17,860 nt of DNA from Candidatus Halomonas stercoripullorum (lineage in GTDB: Bacteria > Pseudomonadota > Gammaproteobacteria > Pseudomonadales > Halomonadaceae): positions 1 through 17,860 of the forward strand of contig DXFC01000104.1 of assembly GCA_019114645.1 (NCBI GenBank), given 5' to 3'. The notes beneath the pieces are model-generated. The model had not been told where the DNA came from, did no database searches, and was given only the letters and a program-made list of their open reading frames with translations. Below, one piece after another: positions 6,807 to 13,990 of the stretch. Both the position numbers and the translations under genes were made by a program. The first letter of the stretch is position 1. Each line of letters begins with the position of its first letter.

Positions 6807-8030
6807 ATGGGTATTCGACAGACACTCGACAATCTCGAGCCGCATTTTCACAAGGGTGGCAAGTACGAGAAGTGGTATCCGCTCTACGAAGCGGTGGATA
6901 CGATTTTTTACTCACCCCCGAGTGTAACCAAGACGACAGCGCATGTGCGTGACGGCATCGACCTCAAGCGCATGATGATTACCGTGTGGATGTGTACCTT
7001 CCCGGCCATGTTCTTCGGTATGTGGGCTGCCGGCTGGCAGGCTAACACGGCGATTGCCGGCGACTACGCCTCCATGGGCGGCTGGCGCGAAGCGATCCTG
7101 ATGACGCTGGCATCTGGCCACAATCCGGACAGCTTGTGGGCCAACTTCGTGCTCGGTGCTACCTACTTTCTGCCGATCTACCTGGTGACCTTCGCTGTTG
7201 GTGGGTTCTGGGAGGTGCTTTTTGCCGTCAAGCGCGGCCATGAGGTCAACGAGGGCTTCTTCGTCACCTCGGTGCTCTATGCCTTGATCCTGCCGGCCAC
7301 AATTCCGCTATGGCAAGTAGCACTCGGTATCACCTTCGGCGTGGTGATTGGCAAGGAGATCTTTGGCGGCACCGGCAAGAACTTCCTCAATCCTGCTCTC
7401 ACCGGTCGTGCTTTCCTCTACTTCGCCTATCCGGCGCAAATATCGGGTGATGCCGTATGGGTGGCGGCAGACGGTTATACTGGTGCGACACCGCTCTCCA
7501 TTGCGTTTCAGGAGGACATGGCCGCGCTCAGCTCCCAATATAGCTGGTGGGATGCCTTTATCGGTTTCTTGCCCGGTTCAGTGGGTGAGGTCTCGACACT
7601 GGCGATCTTTATCGGTGCCGCTGTACTTCTGTGGACCAGGATTGCTTCATGGCGAATCATGCTCGGATGCATGATTGGCTTGATCGCGACCAGCATGTTG
7701 TTCAACCTGATAGGTTCCGACACTAACTCGATGTTTGCGATGCCATGGTACTGGCATCTGGTAGTCGGCGGATTCGCTTTCGGTATGGTATTCATGGCCA
7801 CCGACCCGGTATCGGCCTCTATGACCAACCCGGGGCGTCTCATCTTCGGTATTCTTATCGGCGTGATGACGGTGCTCATTCGTGTGGTCAACCCGGCATT
7901 CCCCGAAGGCATCATGCTGGCGATCCTGTTCGCCAACTTGTTTGCGCCGCTGATCGATTACTTCTTTGTACAGGCCAACATCAAGCGTCGTAATCGGCGC
8001 ACTGGTGTGGTGGCCGAGGAGACTGTCTGA
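6807..8030 (+). CDS. nqrB: Na+-translocating NADH:quinone oxidoreductase subunit B
   Basis: NqrB is the large membrane subunit of Na+-NQR. It carries riboflavin and a covalently bound FMN, and takes part in sodium translocation. The protein is 407 residues, with a hydrophilic N-terminal arm (to about residue 53) and then a series of about ten hydrophobic segments. The flavin attachment motif DGYTGAT is present; its last Thr is residue 228. KEIFGGTGKNFLNPALTGRAF is the conserved region before it. Two ATGs stand in tandem. I chose the second (6807) because AGAGG at 6795-6799 is seven bases away, against four for the first (6804, one residue longer), and because most NqrB proteins begin MG. The gene ends in a TGATG overlap with nqrC, indicating coupled translation. 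Confidence 0.97.
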   Translation: MGIRQTLDNLEPHFHKGGKYEKWYPLYEAVDTIFYSPPSVTKTTAHVRDGIDLKRMMITVWMCTFPAMFFGMWAAGWQANTAIAGDYASMGGWREAILMTLASGHNPDSLWANFVLGATYFLPIYLVTFAVGGFWEVLFAVKRGHEVNEGFFVTSVLYALILPATIPLWQVALGITFGVVIGKEIFGGTGKNFLNPALTGRAFLYFAYPAQISGDAVWVAADGYTGATPLSIAFQEDMAALSSQYSWWDAFIGFLPGSVGEVSTLAIFIGAAVLLWTRIASWRIMLGCMIGLIATSMLFNLIGSDTNSMFAMPWYWHLVVGGFAFGMVFMATDPVSASMTNPGRLIFGILIGVMTVLIRVVNPAFPEGIMLAILFANLFAPLIDYFFVQANIKRRNRRTGVVAEETV

Positions 8031-8842
8031 TGGCTCAGAGCAATGATTCCATCAAGAAGGTTCTCATGGTGGCGTTCGCACTCTGTCTTGTGTGTTCGGT
8101 GGTGGTTTCCACCGCTGCGGTGACACTGAGACCCATGCAGCAGCTCAATGAGGAGCTTGACCGCAAGACCAACATCTTGCGTGTTGCCAACCTTTACGAG
8201 CCGGGCATGGACGTGGAGGCTGCTTTCGGTGAGATTACCCCGCGTGTTGTCGATATGCGCACCGGTGAATATACCGACGAGTTTGACGCGGAAACCTTTG
8301 ACCACTTCCAGGCCGCACGCGACCCGGCCACGGGCCGGACCCTTTCGGGTGACACTGATATCGCCGGTCTGAGTCGTGTCGAGAATTACGCGACCGTTTA
8401 TCTGGTGGGTGACGAAGAAGCACCTGAGCAGATCATTCTACCGGTGCGTGGTCAGGGGCTCTGGGGGCTGATGCGTGGCTACATGGCCATTGAAGGCGAT
8501 GGCAACACCATCGTTGGCATCACCTTCTACGAGCACAGCGAAACACCGGGCCTGGGGGGGGAGATCAACAACCCGCGTTGGCAGGCGCAGTGGGAAGGCA
8601 AGAAGATCTTCTCGGATGCCGAGAGTGTAGTGCCGGCGATTCGTGTGGCTCGTGGCTCCGCCAGCGGCGAGCATCAGGTTGATGGCTTGTCGGGTGCTAC
8701 CCTGACCTCCAACGGCGTGACCAATATGCTGCAGTTCTGGCTGAGTCCGGAAGGCTTCGGTGGATACCTGGCGCAACTCCGCGAGGGCGTCGAGCCCGAA
8801 GCGGTTCAGGAAGCCGATGTCGAACTCGAAGCTGAAGCTTAA
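8030..8842 (+). CDS. nqrC: Na+-translocating NADH:quinone oxidoreductase subunit C
   Basis: NqrC is a membrane-anchored, periplasm-facing subunit of Na+-NQR that carries the second covalent FMN. The protein is 270 residues. One transmembrane helix lies at about 11-32, followed by a large soluble FMN-binding domain. The attachment motif DGLSGATLTSNGV is at 218-230, with Thr224 as the expected FMN acceptor. ETPGLGGEI (171-179) is a conserved part of the domain. The C-terminal tail is rich in Glu and Ala. Its ATG overlaps the nqrB stop by one base. Since the SGAT motif is intact, the protein should still be flavinylated by a working ApbE from somewhere in the genome. Confidence 0.97.
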   Translation: MAQSNDSIKKVLMVAFALCLVCSVVVSTAAVTLRPMQQLNEELDRKTNILRVANLYEPGMDVEAAFGEITPRVVDMRTGEYTDEFDAETFDHFQAARDPATGRTLSGDTDIAGLSRVENYATVYLVGDEEAPEQIILPVRGQGLWGLMRGYMAIEGDGNTIVGITFYEHSETPGLGGEINNPRWQAQWEGKKIFSDAESVVPAIRVARGSASGEHQVDGLSGATLTSNGVTNMLQFWLSPEGFGGYLAQLREGVEPEAVQEADVELEAEA

Positions 8843-8853
8843 GGAGCCTGACT

Positions 8854-9522
8854 ATGTCCGCTTTGACTCCCAAGAGCGTCCTGACGACACCGCTCTTCAA
8901 TAACAACCCCATTGCGTTGCAGGTGCTGGGCATCTGTTCGGCGTTGGCCATCACTACCAGCATGAGCCTGTCCGTGGTGATGGGAATTGCCGTGATATTG
9001 GTGACGGCATTCTCCAACCTGTTCATCTCGTTGCTGCGTCACCAGATTCCTTCATCGATTCGCATGATCGTGCAGGTTGTGATCATCGCCTCGCTGGTTA
9101 TCGTGGTAGACCAGATTCTCAAGGCGTTTGCCTACGAGATGTCCAAACAGCTTTCGGTCTTCGTTGGCCTGATCATCACCAACTGTATCGTGATGGGGCG
9201 TGCCGAAGGCTTCGCCATGCAAAACACTCCGGGGCTGTCGTTCCTGGATGGCGTTGGCAACGGGCTGGGATACGCCTTCATTCTGCTGGTCGTGGGCTTC
9301 TTCCGGGAGCTGCTTGGCTCGGGTAGCATATTTGGCTTCACCGTGCTCCAAACCGTGCAGGATGGTGGTTGGTACGTACCTAATGGCCTGTTGCTGTTGC
9401 CGCCATCGGCATTCTTCATCATTGGTCTGATTATCTGGGCGTTACGCTCGTCTTATCCCGAGCAGGTGGAAGCCAACGAGTTCAAGATCAGGGCCAACAC
9501 CGAACCCAAGGAGGCCGTGTAA
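8854..9522 (+). CDS. nqrD: Na+-translocating NADH:quinone oxidoreductase subunit D
   Basis: NqrD is an integral membrane subunit of Na+-NQR, homologous to NqrE and to the Rnf subunits RnfE/RnfA. The protein is 222 residues with about six membrane segments. Cys28 (in LGICSALA) and Cys111 (in TNCIVMGRAEG) are the conserved pair that, with two cysteines of NqrE, holds an iron or 2Fe-2S centre within the membrane. The family motif GFFRELLGSGSIFG follows at about 148. A strong ribosome site, AAGGAG (8841-8846), overlaps the nqrC stop and lies seven bases from the ATG. The C-terminal tail is hydrophilic. Confidence 0.97.
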   Translation: MSALTPKSVLTTPLFNNNPIALQVLGICSALAITTSMSLSVVMGIAVILVTAFSNLFISLLRHQIPSSIRMIVQVVIIASLVIVVDQILKAFAYEMSKQLSVFVGLIITNCIVMGRAEGFAMQNTPGLSFLDGVGNGLGYAFILLVVGFFRELLGSGSIFGFTVLQTVQDGGWYVPNGLLLLPPSAFFIIGLIIWALRSSYPEQVEANEFKIRANTEPKEAV

Positions 9523-9523
9523 T

Positions 9524-10141
9524 ATGGAACACTATCTGAGTCTCTTCGTTGCCTCGATCTTCGTCGAGAACATGGCCCTGGCCTTCTTCCTGGGCATGTG
9601 TACCTTTATCGCGATTTCCAAAAAGGTCTCGGCAGCCTTTGGCCTTGGCATAGCGGTCATTGTGGTACTGGGTGTTACTGTGCCGCTTAATAACCTGGTT
9701 TATACCTACTTGCTCGCCGACGGTGCACTGACCTGGACCGGTGTCAGCGGCATGGAGAATGTAGACCTCTCGTTTCTGGGATTACTTTCCTATATCGGTG
9801 TGATTGCGGCTGTCGTGCAGATCATGGAGATGTTCCTCGACAAGTTCGTGCCGGCACTTTACAACGCCCTGGGTGTGTTCTTGCCGTTGATTACCGTGAA
9901 CTGCGCGATCATGGGCGGTGTACTGTTCATGGTCGAGCGTAGCTACAACTTCGGTGAATCCGTGGTGTACGGGGTAGGAGCCGGTGTGGGCTGGGCGCTT
10001 GCGATCACCGCTCTGGCGGGTATCCGTGAGAAACTCAAGTACAGCGATGTGCCGGCTGGCCTGCAGGGGCTCGGCATCACCTTCATTACCGTGGGTCTGA
10101 TGTCGCTGGGCTTCATGTCATTCTCCGGCATCCAGCTCTAA
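9524..10141 (+). CDS. nqrE: Na+-translocating NADH:quinone oxidoreductase subunit E
   Basis: NqrE is the inverted-topology partner of NqrD in the membrane part of Na+-NQR. The protein is 205 residues and begins MEHYLSLFVASIFVENMALA, typical of the family. About six membrane segments are visible. Cys26 (FLGMCTFIA) and Cys127 (TVNCAIMGG) are the expected iron ligands shared with NqrD. Its ATG follows the nqrD stop after one base, and AAGGAGG (9508-9514) inside the end of nqrD is the ribosome site. A GC-rich hairpin follows the stop codon. Confidence 0.97.
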   Translation: MEHYLSLFVASIFVENMALAFFLGMCTFIAISKKVSAAFGLGIAVIVVLGVTVPLNNLVYTYLLADGALTWTGVSGMENVDLSFLGLLSYIGVIAAVVQIMEMFLDKFVPALYNALGVFLPLITVNCAIMGGVLFMVERSYNFGESVVYGVGAGVGWALAITALAGIREKLKYSDVPAGLQGLGITFITVGLMSLGFMSFSGIQL

Positions 10142-10149
10142 GGCGCGTT

Positions 10150-10171
10150 CCGGCGGCGTATGCGCCGCCGG
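10150..10171 (+). repeat. GC-rich hairpin between nqrE and nqrF
   Basis: CCGGCGGCG (10150-10158) pairs perfectly with CGCCGCCGG (10163-10171) around a TATG loop. No T run follows, so it is unlikely to be an intrinsic terminator. In the nqr mRNA it would be a very stable stem-loop, suited to RNA stability, processing or adjusting the amounts of NqrE and NqrF. Confidence 0.6.
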
Positions 10172-10182
10172 TAACCGGTTAC
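10171..10182. repeat. 12-bp perfect palindrome GTAACCGGTTAC
   Basis: A perfect dyad lies immediately after the nqrE-nqrF hairpin, sharing one base with it, and 20 bases before the nqrF ATG. It has operator-like symmetry but no promoter of note beside it. Its function is unknown. Confidence 0.4.
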
Positions 10183-10202
10183 ACAGCAAATAGGAAACCG
10201 AC

Positions 10203-11435
10203 ATGGTTGGAACATCTCTCATCCTGCTCGGTGTGTTCATGTTCACCGTGGTCGTTATCGGCCTCGTTCTGGTGATCCTGGCCGCCCGCAGCAAGCTCGT
10301 CAGCACTGGTGACGTGACCATCGAGGTCAATGGCGACCCAGAACACACCATCACTACCCAGGCGGGGGGCAAGTTACTGAATACCCTCGCTGCCAACGGT
10401 GTCTTCCTCTCGTCCGCGTGCGGAGGTGGTGGTTCTTGCGCACAGTGCAAGTGCCGTGTGGAGGAAGGCGGGGGCTCGATTCTGCCCACCGAGGAGTCTC
10501 ACTTCACTCTGCGCGAAAAGAAAGAAGGCTGGCGTCTCTCCTGCCAGGTACCGGTCAAGCAGGATATGAAGATCGAAGTGCCCGAGGAGATCTTCGGCGT
10601 CAAGAAGTGGGAGTGTGAGGTTATTTCAAACCCCAACGTTGCCACTTTCATCAAGGAGCTGAACCTCAAGCTTCCCGAAGGCGAGGAAGTGGCTTTCCGT
10701 GCTGGTGGTTATGTGCAGCTTGTCGCACCTCCTTACGATATCAAGTTCTCTGACTTTGATATCGAAGAGAAATACCGTGGTGACTGGGAAAAATTCGAGC
10801 TATTCAACATTTCCCACAAGCAAAACGAAGAGGTTATTCGCGCTTACTCCATGGCGAACTACCCCGAAGAGAAGGGGATCCTCAAGTTCAATATCCGTAT
10901 CGCCACGCCACCGCCCGGAACCAATCATCCGCCGGGACTGATGTCGACCTATGTCTTCAATCTGAAACCGGGCGACAAGGTCACGGTGATGGGTCCCTTC
11001 GGCGAATTCTTTGCCAAGGACACCGACGCCGAAATGGTCTTCGTCGGCGGTGGGGCGGGTATGGCGCCGATGCGTAGCCATATCTTCGACCAGCTCAAGC
11101 GCCTGAACTCCAAGCGCAAGATCTCGTTCTGGTACGGGGCGCGCTCCTGGCGCGAGACGTTCTACAACGACGAGTATGATCAGCTGGCCGAAGAGCATGA
11201 CAACTTCGAATGGCATCTGGCGCTATCGGATCCGCAGCCCGAAGATAACTGGGAAGGCCCGACCGGCTTCATCCACAATGTGTTGTATGAGAATTACCTC
11301 AAGGACCATCCGGCTCCTGAGGACTGCGAATACTACATGTGTGGGCCGCCGATGATGAACGCCTCCGTGATCAAGATGCTACTTGATCTGGGGGTGGAGC
11401 CAGAGAATATCCTGTTGGATGACTTTGGCGGATGA
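10203..11435 (+). CDS. nqrF: Na+-translocating NADH:quinone oxidoreductase subunit F
   Basis: NqrF is the electron entry subunit: it oxidises NADH through FAD and passes electrons to its 2Fe-2S cluster. The protein is 410 residues. One N-terminal membrane helix (about 3-28) anchors it. A plant-type ferredoxin domain follows, with cluster ligands Cys73, Cys79, Cys82 and Cys114. Next comes a ferredoxin-NADP reductase-like module, with the FAD motif RAYS (213-216), the nucleotide motif GGGAGMAPMRSH (282-293) and CGPPMM (380-385) near the C-terminus, which ends in DDFGG as usual. AGGAAA (10192-10197) is the ribosome site. A 61-bp gap with a hairpin separates it from nqrE, the widest spacing inside the operon. 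Its stop overlaps the next ATG as ATGA. Confidence 0.97.
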   Translation: MVGTSLILLGVFMFTVVVIGLVLVILAARSKLVSTGDVTIEVNGDPEHTITTQAGGKLLNTLAANGVFLSSACGGGGSCAQCKCRVEEGGGSILPTEESHFTLREKKEGWRLSCQVPVKQDMKIEVPEEIFGVKKWECEVISNPNVATFIKELNLKLPEGEEVAFRAGGYVQLVAPPYDIKFSDFDIEEKYRGDWEKFELFNISHKQNEEVIRAYSMANYPEEKGILKFNIRIATPPPGTNHPPGLMSTYVFNLKPGDKVTVMGPFGEFFAKDTDAEMVFVGGGAGMAPMRSHIFDQLKRLNSKRKISFWYGARSWRETFYNDEYDQLAEEHDNFEWHLALSDPQPEDNWEGPTGFIHNVLYENYLKDHPAPEDCEYYMCGPPMMNASVIKMLLDLGVEPENILLDDFGG

Positions 11436-12223
11436 CCCCGCTCGCCCTTGGGCGACATTCCGGGCCGGCTCTGCTTGAGTCGGCCCGGCCTGTTTTTCCG
11501 GCGCTGCTCGCAGCAGTAGTGCTAGCAATATTCCTTACTGCCTGCCGTGATCAGTCAAATGCCTACTTTATCCAGGGTGCAGCGCTGGGGACGGGATATC
11601 ATGTCACTCTGTATGCTGATCTCGACACCACGCAGGTCGCCATCCTGGAAGCCAGCATCCAAGAGGATCTAGCTGCTCTGGAGCGTTTGCGCAGTGATCT
11701 GGAACATATCGATACCACTGCGTTTCGTCTCTTTGGCCTCGCATTGCCCAAGCCCGCGCGACAAGGAATTGATCGCTGGTTGCAGGTTATTGCGGTAGAC
11801 CGTCTCGCCCAGCGCCTGGCAGCGCATGACGGTATTGAGGCGGTAATGGTAGAGGTCGGCGGGGTGTTGCGTGGCCATGGCGTGCCACCTGGGGGTGGCT
11901 GGCGTGTATCGCTTGGCCAGGTAGGGTTGCCTGAAGCCGAGGCATCACGGCAGGTTCACCTGCAAGACGCCGCACTGGTCCAACGCTTTGTGGACCCTGC
12001 CACTGTGCCACTCGTTAGCCTGGCGTCACCGCTTGCAGTCAGTGTGATTGCTGCGGATGCCAGTACTGCTTACTATCAGGCCGAAATGCTGGTCGAGGCA
12101 GATCCGGGTGACGTCCTGATGTTGGCCAATGAGATGGAGAGTGCTGCCAGAGTTGTTGTCAAAACAGTAGCGGGAATTGAAATTTACCATAGCAGGGCTC
12201 TCAAACACTGGTTTGAGCGCTAG
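11432..12223 (+). CDS. Degenerate ApbE-like lipoprotein (FAD:protein FMN transferase remnant)
   Basis: True ApbE, which often sits here in nqr operons, transfers FMN from FAD to Thr of NqrB and NqrC in the periplasm. This product is 263 residues, against about 330-350 for active ApbE. It has a long signal peptide with lipobox FLTAC (Cys38). Family traces follow in order: LGTGYHVTLY (52-61), VDRLAQRLAAHDGIEAVMVEVGG (122-144), GGWRVSLG (155-162), VDPATVPL (187-194) and SVIAADAS (204-211). Missing or altered are the SELSRFN-type segment, the FDPTVGPL-type segment, DLSAIAKG (here IDRWLQVIA), the ATSG segment, the HIIDPRTG His, and the DALATA metal-binding part (here STAYYQAEMLV). The frame is unbroken, so the protein may still be made. 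It overlaps nqrF by ATGA, which indicates translational coupling. It is probably inactive as a transferase; a divergent role remains possible. Confidence 0.8.
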   Translation: MTPLALGRHSGPALLESARPVFPALLAAVVLAIFLTACRDQSNAYFIQGAALGTGYHVTLYADLDTTQVAILEASIQEDLAALERLRSDLEHIDTTAFRLFGLALPKPARQGIDRWLQVIAVDRLAQRLAAHDGIEAVMVEVGGVLRGHGVPPGGGWRVSLGQVGLPEAEASRQVHLQDAALVQRFVDPATVPLVSLASPLAVSVIAADASTAYYQAEMLVEADPGDVLMLANEMESAARVVVKTVAGIEIYHSRALKHWFER

Positions 12224-12240
12224 TCGCAAGGAGTCGAAGG

Positions 12241-12498
12241 ATGTCCACATTTCTGATCGCTTTTGTTGTCATGTTGTTGCTGGTGGCGGGGATGGCCGTA
12301 GGTATCATCATGGGCCGTAGTCCAATTGCCGGCTCCTGTGGCGGGCTGAATCGACTGGGCATGAAAGATGGCTGTGAAATCTGCGGCGGAAAAGATGAAG
12401 TTTGCGAAGAAGAGAATCGCAAGCGCAAGGCTGCCGAGCGTCGCGCCAGCGATATCAGCAGAGGGGCTGATCTGGGTTACGACGCCTCACGTCGCTAA
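12241..12498 (+). CDS. nqrM: Na+-NQR assembly factor NqrM (DUF539)
   Basis: NqrM is a small membrane protein needed for maturation of Na+-NQR, thought to help deliver iron to the NqrD/NqrE cysteine centre. The protein is 85 residues, the usual size. One membrane helix lies at about 4-25, followed by four cysteines at 33, 45, 48 and 55 in the pattern SCGGL, CEICGG and VCEE, and a charged tail rich in Arg, Lys and Glu. A strong ribosome site, AAGGAG (12228-12233), lies seven bases before the ATG, better than that of the preceding apbE-like gene. It is the last gene of the operon, convergent with the DUF488 gene. I saw no clear terminator in the 50 bases between them. Confidence 0.95.
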   Translation: MSTFLIAFVVMLLLVAGMAVGIIMGRSPIAGSCGGLNRLGMKDGCEICGGKDEVCEEENRKRKAAERRASDISRGADLGYDASRR

Positions 12499-12548
12499 GC
12501 CAGTATTGTACAGATGGCTGCGCAAGCGAATTACGGCGTTTCCATTAG

Positions 12549-12974
12549 CTATTCTTGATTGAACTGATGGGCAAAGCAGGGGGGAGAGGCAGGTTCAAGA
12601 TCTTCCAGGTCTTCTTGCTGAAGTGCTTCGATCAGTGCCTGACGCAGTACCGGTAAATGACTCTGATCAAGATTGCGCGATGCGGAAAGCAGTGTGAGTT
12701 TGCCACGGCGAGCATGGCGCATTAGCGGAACGAGATTTTCGGGGTGATCACGCAGCTCGCCCCGGTAGCGGGCGGCGAAGACGCTCAGGCTGATTTCGCC
12801 TTGATGTAGCTGTCGGCGTAGCAGGGTTGAAGGGGAGGCGTCCCGATACCAGTCCGTCAATTCAAGGCTCTCGCGCCGTTTACCACGTGGCCAGAGTCGA
12901 TCGACCAGCACACGTGCTCCATCATCGGCTTCGCTGGGACTGTAGACTCGCTTGAGGAGGATTTCGTAGCTCAC
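12549..12974 (-). CDS. DUF488 family protein (YeaO-like)
   Basis: This is a small cytoplasmic protein of unknown function with 141 residues. It carries the family signature RVLVDRLWPRG (21-31) after KRVYSPSEADDG, then FAARYRGEL in the middle and TLLSASRNLDQSH towards the end. No signal peptide or membrane segment is seen. I chose the GTG at 12974 because a GGGAG ribosome site lies eight bases upstream and the product starts just before the conserved KRVYSP; the longer frame would need a TTG at 13004 and adds ten unrelated residues. It lies 50 bases downstream of the C39-like peptidase gene on the same strand, so it may be the last gene of that operon or have its own promoter. It is convergent with nqrM. 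Confidence 0.88.
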   Translation of the reverse strand: MSYEILLKRVYSPSEADDGARVLVDRLWPRGKRRESLELTDWYRDASPSTLLRRQLHQGEISLSVFAARYRGELRDHPENLVPLMRHARRGKLTLLSASRNLDQSHLPVLRQALIEALQQEDLEDLEPASPPCFAHQFNQE

Positions 12975-13024
12975 GCTTTCTTCTCCCTCTGCTGATAATA
13001 TCAATGACTTTGATAGCTGATGCT

Positions 13025-13978
13025 TTACGGCAACCGGGATAGAGCCTCATTGGCTTGTGTTTGCCAGGAACCGGGGAGTGCCGCGGCCCGGTTTAAGGCA
13101 TGGCGCGCTTCGCTTGTTTCATCCTGGGCCGCCAACAGCAGACCCAGGTTCAGCCATGCGGGCCCCAGTTCCTCGCGCCGCTCCACTGCGGCGCGAAACG
13201 CCACGATCGCTCCTTGTATGTCTCCGGCGGCATAGCGGGTATTGCCAAGGGCAAAGTAGCCCATGCCGGAGGCGGGAAACTGCTCGACCAGGCCTTTCCA
13301 GGCGGGTAAGGCGGCCACCGGTCCCTGAACCTGTTCGAAGGCGGCAATCGCTTCAAGGGCGCGTCGCTCGCCAACGGTGGAAGGCAGTGTTCCTGGTGGT
13401 AACGCCACAAATGCCCAGCGCCCACTGCGTGCCCAGGTGGCATCAAAGCGGTGAAAGGCTTCAATGCGCTGCGCTTCTTCACCACTGTGCAGAATCATCT
13501 CTTCTCTATCAAGATCGTAGCCGATGGCTACTGCGTAGTGCCACATTGGCCAGGCGGGTAACGACAGGTTTTGCATCACCACCACCGGATGGCCGGCAGC
13601 GATCTCGCTGAGCAAGCTGTCAAAACTGTTGTTGAGAACATAGGGAATGCGTCCATGGCGTCTGGCCGTCGCCAGCATTTCGGGCTGTACACTGCCTTCC
13701 CGTCCAGGCAAGTAGACTTGGGGAATCAGTGTCTCCATGGGAACATCGATATCCGCGTGGTTGAGCACCATGGCCAGCGAGGCAGGGCCGCACTGATAGT
13801 CGGTTTGTGCGTGGAATGGCACGTTTTCGACCATGGCCTGGCGTGGCAGTGCCTGTTCGGTGGCGGGTGCCAGACGTGGAGTGGCGGCACAACCAGTGAT
13901 CAACAGCAGGCAGAGGGCTACTAGCACAACGCCCGCTAAGCGGGCGTTGAGGGAACCACCAATACTACCGTCTTGCAT
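13025..13978 (-). CDS. PA2778-family C39-like cysteine peptidase lipoprotein with TPR repeats
   Basis: This is a predicted lipoprotein of 317 residues. The lipobox LITGC gives Cys30 as the lipidated residue, and Ala at +2 favours the outer membrane. Residues 50-195 resemble the C39 papain-like fold: QTDYQCGPASLAMVL puts the oxyanion Gln at 58 and the nucleophile Cys at 63, and WPMWHYAVAIGYD gives the His at 147. The usual Asp or Asn of the triad (normally in a DP motif) is not seen; the site reads MILHSGEE, which may be normal for this family. From about 238 to 310 the protein shows TPR-like helix pairs (GYFALGNTRYAAGDIQGAIVAF, then WLNLGLLLAAQ). The ATG is served by GAGGA, which lies in the 12-bp gap after the PA2779-family gene, so the two are co-transcribed. 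Substrate and role are unknown; its partner gene suggests one (see findings). Confidence 0.85.
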   Translation of the reverse strand: MQDGSIGGSLNARLAGVVLVALCLLLITGCAATPRLAPATEQALPRQAMVENVPFHAQTDYQCGPASLAMVLNHADIDVPMETLIPQVYLPGREGSVQPEMLATARRHGRIPYVLNNSFDSLLSEIAAGHPVVVMQNLSLPAWPMWHYAVAIGYDLDREEMILHSGEEAQRIEAFHRFDATWARSGRWAFVALPPGTLPSTVGERRALEAIAAFEQVQGPVAALPAWKGLVEQFPASGMGYFALGNTRYAAGDIQGAIVAFRAAVERREELGPAWLNLGLLLAAQDETSEARHALNRAAALPGSWQTQANEALSRLP

Positions 13979-13990
13979 GACGGTCCTCGA

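Noticed and set aside
10150..10171. Intrinsic terminator between nqrE and nqrF
   Set aside because: The hairpin is strong but is followed by TAACCGGTTAC rather than a T run, and nqrF must be expressed with the other subunits.
12499..12548. Bidirectional terminator between nqrM and the DUF488 gene
   Set aside because: Only a very weak four-base pairing (GCCA/TGGC) was found and no T tract, so no terminator is called.
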